From ASV31 sp965229765 (GTDB lineage Bacteria > Pseudomonadota > Alphaproteobacteria > Rhodobacterales > Rhodobacteraceae), in the NCBI GenBank assembly GCA_965229765.1, contig CBDDJT010000002.1, forward strand, positions 248,001-312,000: a DNA stretch of 64,000 nucleotides, read 5' to 3'. The stretch's first letter is position 1; each line of letters starts with the position of its first letter. Made by a program: the position numbers and the translations under genes. The notes under the pieces were generated by a model. That model searched no databases. It saw only the letters and a program-made list of their open reading frames with translations, and was not told where the DNA came from. Below are positions 59,269 to 64,000 of this stretch, one piece after another.

Positions 59269-60326
59269 CGGTTCAGCCCGAGCATCGTGCGCAACTGCTC
59301 ACGGTCGGTGGTCCCGCCCGCGAAATCGTCGAAGGCCTTGTCTGTCACTTCGATGATATGTTCCGAGATGAAAGGCGCCCCCTCTGCCGCGCCCTGTTCG
59401 GGCGATTTCAGGCAACACTCCCATTCCAGCACCGCCCAGCTGTCATAGCCATACTGCGCCAGTTTCGAGAAGATGGCCGCAAAATCCACCTGTCCATCGC
59501 CAAGGCTGCGAAACCGCCCGGCCCGCTGCGTCCAGCCCTGAAAGCCCGAATAGACCCCCTGCCGCCCGTCCGGATTGAACTCGGCATCCTTCACGTGAAA
59601 GGCGCAGATCCGCTCGTGATAGATGTCGATGAAGGCAAGATAGTCCATCTGCTGCAACAGGAAATGCGAGGGATCGTAGTTGATGCGCGCGCGCGCGTGG
59701 CCATCCAGCGCGTCGAGGAACATTTCGAATGTCGCGCCGTCGAAGACATCCTCGCCCGGATGGATCTCATAGCCTATATCGACGCCCTGCTCCTCGTAGG
59801 CATCGAGGATCGGACGCCAGCGGCGCGCAAGCTCTGAAAAGGCCTCCTCGATCAGCCCGGCGGGGCGCTGCGGCCAGGGATAGAGATACGGGAACGCCAG
59901 CGATCCGGTGAAACTGACCGTGGTGCCGAGACCGAGATTGCGGCTGGCGCGGGCGGCCTTGGTAACCTGATCCACGGCCCATTGCTGCCGAGCACCCGGA
60001 TTGCCATGCACGGCCGCCGGCGCAAAAGCGTCGAACGCAAGGTCATAGGCCGGGTGCACGGCCACCAGTTGCCCCTGCAAATGCGTCGACAACTCGGTGA
60101 TCTCGACCCCTGCATCCGAGCAGATGCCGCGAACCTCATCGCAATAGGCCTGGCTTTCGGCGGCTTTCTCCAGATCGAAAAGCCTTGCATCGAATGTGGG
60201 GATCTGGACGCCCTTGTACCCCAGTTCCGCCGCCCAGCGAACGATGTTTTCCAGGGAATTGTAGGGTGCGTCGTCACCTGCGAACTGGGCAAGGAACAGT
60301 CCGGGTCCCTTTATCAAAGCTGCCAT
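59265..60326 (-). CDS. sugar phosphate isomerase/epimerase family protein (TIM barrel)
   Basis: A 353-residue AP-endonuclease-2-like TIM barrel. Features are WAAELGYKGVQIPTFDARLFD, ITELSTHLQGQLVAVHPAYD, DIGYEIHPGEDVFDG with metal-binding Glu, ARINYDPSHFLLQQMDYLAF, and HVKDAEFNPDGRQGVYSG with metal-binding His/Asp. Longer than the usual 280 residues, typical for the group linked to MocA dehydrogenases. ATGA overlap with the following dehydrogenase gene. Confidence 0.9.
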   Translation of the reverse strand: MAALIKGPGLFLAQFAGDDAPYNSLENIVRWAAELGYKGVQIPTFDARLFDLEKAAESQAYCDEVRGICSDAGVEITELSTHLQGQLVAVHPAYDLAFDAFAPAAVHGNPGARQQWAVDQVTKAARASRNLGLGTTVSFTGSLAFPYLYPWPQRPAGLIEEAFSELARRWRPILDAYEEQGVDIGYEIHPGEDVFDGATFEMFLDALDGHARARINYDPSHFLLQQMDYLAFIDIYHERICAFHVKDAEFNPDGRQGVYSGFQGWTQRAGRFRSLGDGQVDFAAIFSKLAQYGYDSWAVLEWECCLKSPEQGAAEGAPFISEHIIEVTDKAFDDFAGGTTDREQLRTMLGLNR

Positions 60327-60349
60327 TCTCTACTCCCTCAAACCGCGTT

Positions 60350-61951
60350 TCAAAATGCCACCGATCCCGGCACATAGCTGAAGCCGGTGAAATCGGCGCT
60401 CGTGCCCTGCCCCGTGATATCGAAGGCAGCCATCCCGACGAAGGCCCCGGTGAAGGACGCGTGTTCGCCACGCCCGCCTTCGTCGGATATGACGCTTGCG
60501 TCCAGTGGCGGCCCCAAAGCCCGCCAGCCGCCCGACTGCCGCCAGAAGAATTGCTGTACGGCGCCGTCCACCTCGACGGCCAGATCCAAAGGCCCCTCCG
60601 CCACCGGCTGCAACTCTGCCGGAAAGTCCAGCCGCCCGTCCGGCCAGTCCCCCGGACAGGACATGATGGTCAGTGCCCGCCCCACCCCCGGCTCCATCGT
60701 GAGCGCCGCGAAATGGAACTTGTGGCGATTGTAATAGGTCGTCAGTCCCGCCGCCTGCCGATAGGTCGTCGGTGCGAACCCTGTCAGCGTGGTTTCGGCG
60801 CGGTAGCTCAGATGCTCCTGCCGGCGGGCAACCAGCGCCTGCTCGAACCAGGACCCGATACTCTCTCGTCCGATCAGCCGAAGCGCCTGCCCCGTCAGGG
60901 CAAAGATCCGCTCCGGGTGGGGCGTGCGCAGCCACTGGAATTCTTCCGGCAGCGTCCCGCCATCAAAGCGCCGCTCCACCGGCCCGTCGGGCCGCCGAAC
61001 CGCGGGCGCTGGCGGCGCGACCTCGATCTGCGGCAGGGGGCCGCCATCGGCCGGATACAGCCAGCCGTCTTCCCGCCACTCGCACCGCTGGATCGCCGTT
61101 TCGCGCCCGCAGGGCGAAAACCGCCCCGGCAAGGGACGCGAACACAGATGGGTGTGATAGACCTGACCGTCCGGCGTTTCCACGATCTGGCCGTGACCGG
61201 CGCGCTGAAGCGGCCAGTCGGGCGCATCCTTGGCCGTGATCAGATGGACCTCGGGGTGAAGCTCGTAGGGCCCATGGATATCGCGGGACCGTGCCATCGT
61301 GACGGCGTGGTCATAGCCCGTGCCACCCTCTGCCACGGTCAGGTAGTACCAGCCATTGCCCTTGTGCAGATGCGCGCCCTCGGTCAGCCCATGGGGGCTT
61401 CCGGCAAAGATCACCTCGGGGTTGCCCGTCAGGCCGGTTTCCGGGTGCCACTCCTGAAGCAGGATACCGTCGAAGGCGGGATGCTTGGGGTGCCCGCCAA
61501 CCGATTCCGACCGGTGGTTCCATTGCAGCGTCAGGAACCATTTCCGACCGTCGTCGTCGTGAAACAGCGACGGATCGAAGCCGTGCGAATTGACGTAGAC
61601 CGGATCGCTCCACGGGCCGGTGATCTCGGGCGCGGTGACCACGTAGTTGTGCGCATCCTTGAAATTGCCGTCCAGCCGCTTGACGTCGGTATAGACCAGC
61701 CAGAACAGCCCGTCCGCATGGCTGAGACAGGGTGCCCAGACACCGCAACTGTCCGGGTTGCCGCGCATGTCCAGCTGGGCGGCCCGGTCCAGCGGGCGGC
61801 AGGCAAGATCCCAGTTCACCATATCGCGCGAGGCATGGATCTGAACGCCGGGGTACCATTCGAACGTCGAGGTGGCGATGAAATAGACCTCGCCCGCCCG
61901 GCAGATCGACGGGTCGGGATTGAACCCGGGCAGGATCGGATTGCGGATCAT
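60350..61951 (-). CDS. glycoside hydrolase family 43 (beta-xylosidase/arabinofuranosidase type)
   Basis: A 533-residue cytoplasmic enzyme without signal peptide. The five-bladed propeller has general base Asp13 (LPGFNPDPSICRAGE), the pKa-modulating Asp in HGFDPSLFHDDDG and general acid Glu in GLTEGAHLHKGNGWYYL. The C-terminal beta-sandwich (about 320-533) is that of XynB-type enzymes. It releases xylose or arabinose from oligosaccharides. The ATG at 61951 has AGGGGG in front; a GTG four codons earlier is possible. Confidence 0.92.
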   Translation of the reverse strand: MIRNPILPGFNPDPSICRAGEVYFIATSTFEWYPGVQIHASRDMVNWDLACRPLDRAAQLDMRGNPDSCGVWAPCLSHADGLFWLVYTDVKRLDGNFKDAHNYVVTAPEITGPWSDPVYVNSHGFDPSLFHDDDGRKWFLTLQWNHRSESVGGHPKHPAFDGILLQEWHPETGLTGNPEVIFAGSPHGLTEGAHLHKGNGWYYLTVAEGGTGYDHAVTMARSRDIHGPYELHPEVHLITAKDAPDWPLQRAGHGQIVETPDGQVYHTHLCSRPLPGRFSPCGRETAIQRCEWREDGWLYPADGGPLPQIEVAPPAPAVRRPDGPVERRFDGGTLPEEFQWLRTPHPERIFALTGQALRLIGRESIGSWFEQALVARRQEHLSYRAETTLTGFAPTTYRQAAGLTTYYNRHKFHFAALTMEPGVGRALTIMSCPGDWPDGRLDFPAELQPVAEGPLDLAVEVDGAVQQFFWRQSGGWRALGPPLDASVISDEGGRGEHASFTGAFVGMAAFDITGQGTSADFTGFSYVPGSVAF

Positions 61952-61970
61952 CGCCGGCGCCACCCCCTAA

Positions 61971-63092
61971 TCAGGCCAGAAGGGCGCGCGCGTCGTCGAT
62001 ACCCAGCGCTGCCGGGCGCTCGCAACTGCTGGTGATCTCGACGAAGGAGCCCAGCTCACCCGAACGCAGGATCGAGGTCATCACGTCGACCACATGCAGC
62101 GCGAAATCGAGCGAGCATCGGTGCGGACGCCCCTGCACGATCCCCTGCGCCATATCCGCCAGACCAGAGGCGCGGTAGTTCGCGCGGCCATTGTCGTTGG
62201 CGATGGCGAAGGGATGCGGCCAGGACGGGGTGCCGTTCACAAAGGCTCCCCTCTCCGTCATCCGCACCTCGCCACCGAAGAAGTTGGGATCGGGTACGTG
62301 CAGCGTGCCCTCGCGCCCGTAAAGCTCCATGTTGGAATGGCCGTGCTGCCAGACGTCCCAGCTGGCGCAATAGGTGATCTGCGCGCCGGCGTGGAACTCC
62401 ATCACCGCGTGGATCGTCGTGGGGGTCTCGACGGCGATCTTCTCGCCATGGCGCGGTGCGGAGGTGATCGTGCGTTCGGGCGACGCCATCCCCGCGATCG
62501 CACCGACGCGCTTCACCGGGCCAAGAAGCTGCACGAGGTTCGAGATGTAATATGGCCCGAGGTCGAGGATCGGCCCGCCGCCCGGCTTGAAGAAGAAATC
62601 AGGGTTCGGATGCCACATCTCCATGCCCGGGCTCTGAACGAAACAGGTGCCCGAGGTGATCTTGCCCACCGCGCCCGCGTCGATGAGGTGCCGCGCAAGC
62701 TGGTGCGCCCCACCTAGGAACGTGTCAGGGGCCGATCCCACCCGCAGCCCGCGCGCCTCGGCCAGTTCGGACAATGCCTGTCCCTCGTCCAGCGAAAGGA
62801 CGAAGGGCTTTTCGGAATAGACGTGTTTTCCGGCCAAAAGGATCTGCCGGGAAACCTCGAAATGCGCGTTCGGCACGGTCAGGTTGACCACCACGTCGAT
62901 GTCATCCGCGGCCAACAGGCCGTCAACGGTCTCGGCCCGCAGGCCGAATTCCGCGGCCCTCGCCTTCGCGGCTTCGGGGTTCATGTCCGCGCAGGCGCGC
63001 ATCTCCATGCCCGCGAACAGGGGCGACAGGCGCATGTAGGCCGCCGAGATATTGCCGCAGCCGATAACGCCGATCCCAAGTGTCTTGCTCAT
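61971..63092 (-). CDS. Gfo/Idh/MocA-family oxidoreductase
   Basis: A 373-residue dehydrogenase: LGIGVIGCGNISAAYMRLSP (Rossmann), VVNLTVPNAHFEVSRQILLAG, KHVYSEKPFVLSLDEGQAL with the catalytic Lys, and GGPILDLGPYYISNLVQLLG. It shares the fold but little sequence with the 58138 gene, so the operon has two different dehydrogenases. It precedes the GH43 gene by about 20 bases. Confidence 0.92.
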   Translation of the reverse strand: MSKTLGIGVIGCGNISAAYMRLSPLFAGMEMRACADMNPEAAKARAAEFGLRAETVDGLLAADDIDVVVNLTVPNAHFEVSRQILLAGKHVYSEKPFVLSLDEGQALSELAEARGLRVGSAPDTFLGGAHQLARHLIDAGAVGKITSGTCFVQSPGMEMWHPNPDFFFKPGGGPILDLGPYYISNLVQLLGPVKRVGAIAGMASPERTITSAPRHGEKIAVETPTTIHAVMEFHAGAQITYCASWDVWQHGHSNMELYGREGTLHVPDPNFFGGEVRMTERGAFVNGTPSWPHPFAIANDNGRANYRASGLADMAQGIVQGRPHRCSLDFALHVVDVMTSILRSGELGSFVEITSSCERPAALGIDDARALLA

Positions 63093-63101
63093 CTGTCTCT
63101 C

Positions 63102-63715
63102 TCAGAATGTCCGGAAGGCTTCGATGGAACGTGTTGCGAACCGCGTGGCGTCATTTGGCTTGTCGTGCTCCATCACGAAAAGCTCGACGCCCGCCGCGCG
63201 CAGCGCCGCCATGATTGCGGGCCAGTCCATGACGCCATGGCCGACATCCGCCCAGCCGTCTTCGTCCGCGCACTCGCCCTCCGGCGCGATGTCCTTCACA
63301 TGCGCCGCACTCATGCGCCCGCCGTGACGCGCGATCCAGTCCATCGGATCGCCGCCGCCACGCACGATCCAGGCGATATCCACTTCCCAATCGATGGACG
63401 GGGCATGTTCCAGGATCAGCTCCATCGCGATTTCACCGCCCGGAAGCGGCATGAACTCCCAATGATGGTTGTGCCAGCCAAACCGAAGACCGGCATCGCG
63501 GACCTTCTGGCCGGCGGCCTCCAGCCGCCGTGCATAGGCGATCCACGCTGCGGCATCGGCGCCCGCACGCAGGTCATCCTCGGGTGCGGGGCAGAACAGA
63601 TGCGTCATGCCCAGCGTCCTCGCGGCAGAGAGCGTCGCATCGAGCCCGTCCTCGAAATTCCCGATGGGAAAGAAATGCCCCGACGGCATGGCCAGACCCG
63701 TCCGGTCCAGAAGGT
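63102..63715 (-). pseudogene. sugar phosphate isomerase/epimerase, 5' end removed by an IS3-family element
   Basis: The frame ends at 63102 and is open back to the insertion at about 63716. It holds MPSGHFFPIGNFEDGLDATL, GLRFGWHNHHWEFMPLPGG, SIDWEVDIAWIVRGGGDP and MSAAHVKDIAPEGE, with metal ligands of the TIM-barrel isomerase family. Relatives have some 60 more residues before the segment LLDRTGLAMPSGHF, which here is immediately preceded by the element's terminal repeat. It may be re-initiated at the ATG at 63689 but would lack the first barrel strands. First remaining gene of the sugar operon. Confidence 0.8.
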
Positions 63716-64000
63716 TGAACCAGACCGGGTTTACCGGAGAGGTTTGAGTTGGTCACTCAGCGGCGATGTTGGCCGTGAGTTGTGCGTCGTAGAAGTTCCT
63801 TTCTGCTGTTGTGGGTGAGATGTATCCGAGCGGGCCGTATAGGCGTTTTTCGTTGTACCAATGGACCCAAGCCAGCGTCGCGAGCTCGACGTCCTGTTTG
63901 CCGCGCCACGGCCCCTCGTGCTCGATGACCTCGGCCTTGTATAAGCCGTTTATGGTCTCGGCGAGCGCGTTGTCATACGAGTCGCCCACGCTGCCGACCG
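63716..64000 (-). mobile_element. end of a second IS3-family element, continuing beyond the window
   Basis: The left boundary is set at TGAACCAGACCGGGTTTACC (from 63716), which resembles known IS3-group termini (TGAACCGCCCCGGGTTT-type). Inside is the 3' end of an OrfB gene on the minus strand. The other end and the target duplication are outside the window, so completeness cannot be judged. Confidence 0.7.
63753..64000 (-). CDS. IS3-family transposase OrfB, C-terminal part (runs off window)
   Basis: The last 80 or so residues of the integrase: SYDNALAETINGLYKAEVIE carries the catalytic Glu, and WVHWYNEKRLYGPLGYISP is the C-terminal signature, ending NIAAE-stop. It is a different subgroup from the element at 3249-4502. 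Partial because the window ends inside the gene. Confidence 0.92.
   Translation of the reverse strand, partial: VGSVGDSYDNALAETINGLYKAEVIEHEGPWRGKQDVELATLAWVHWYNEKRLYGPLGYISPTTAERNFYDAQLTANIAAE

Noticed and set aside
1..64000. CRISPR arrays, tRNA or rRNA genes, riboswitches
   Set aside because: No regularly spaced repeats, cloverleaf-like sequence or rRNA motifs were found on reading; a tRNAscan/Infernal run would settle it.

Overview
The window is GC-rich, gene-dense DNA with short or overlapping junctions (many ATGA and TGATG couplings). Gene content (TAXI-TRAP, TctCBA, oligopeptide ABC, DUF1850, type I secreted metalloprotease, glycine/sarcosine methyltransferase) and codon use suggest an alphaproteobacterium, most likely a marine or halotolerant Rhodobacterales (Roseobacter-like) member. 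No rRNA, tRNA or CRISPR was seen.

1-11.3 kb: a membrane/acid-stress-type block. It holds a DHA2 drug exporter (5' end possibly outside the window), DUF2306, DUF502, a broken kup, a secreted YfdX-like gene split by a complete IS3-family element (3249-4502, TCAT target duplication, visible -1 frameshift heptamer), an OmpR-type two-component pair, HdeD, a DUF1003 gene with an in-frame stop, mprF, DUF202 and an MFS fragment. Two near-identical 18-bp palindromes mark the probable regulator boxes. The block is decaying. 11.1-12.3 kb is debris with transposase scraps.

12.3-18.8 kb: TAXI-TRAP transporter (binding protein, DUF1850 with a frameshift, fused permease) followed by a DctB-type kinase and a DctD-type regulator whose GAFTGA loop is lost. 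19.2-28.4 kb: oligopeptide-type ABC operon, a LysR regulator, and a divergent amidohydrolase with a CobW-type metallochaperone.

28.4-42.6 kb: a catabolic region. One strand has a glutamine amidotransferase, NTF2-like protein, NodB-fold deacetylase and nucleoside deaminase; the other a cytochrome P450 and a glutamine-synthetase-like ligase. Then come an IclR/HAD/class III aminotransferase operon and a divergent TctCBA transporter, aldehyde dehydrogenase and UPF0261 protein. The enzyme set looks like a gamma-glutamylation (Puu/Pip-like) route for an amine.

42.7-50.1 kb: the most unusual locus. A type I secretion ABC exporter and HlyD adaptor are followed on the same strand by two small, apparently related proteins, a sulfotransferase and a zinc metalloprotease ending in a ~206-residue tail with about 50 tryptophans and many Asp-Tyr-Gly-Trp motifs. 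Exporter plus adaptor plus sulfotransferase recalls raxSTAB of Xanthomonas, suggesting (inference only) that a secreted Tyr/Trp-rich protein is sulfated before export.

50.3-58 kb: fused glycine-sarcosine/dimethylglycine methyltransferase (betaine synthesis), a ruined CadC/TPR regulator, a frameshifted dienelactone-hydrolase-like gene, the pxpBCA 5-oxoprolinase operon and an intact CadC/TPR regulator. 58.1-63.7 kb: a sugar operon (two Gfo/Idh/MocA dehydrogenases, two TIM-barrel isomerases, a GH43 glycosidase) whose first gene is cut by a second IS3-family element running off the window end.
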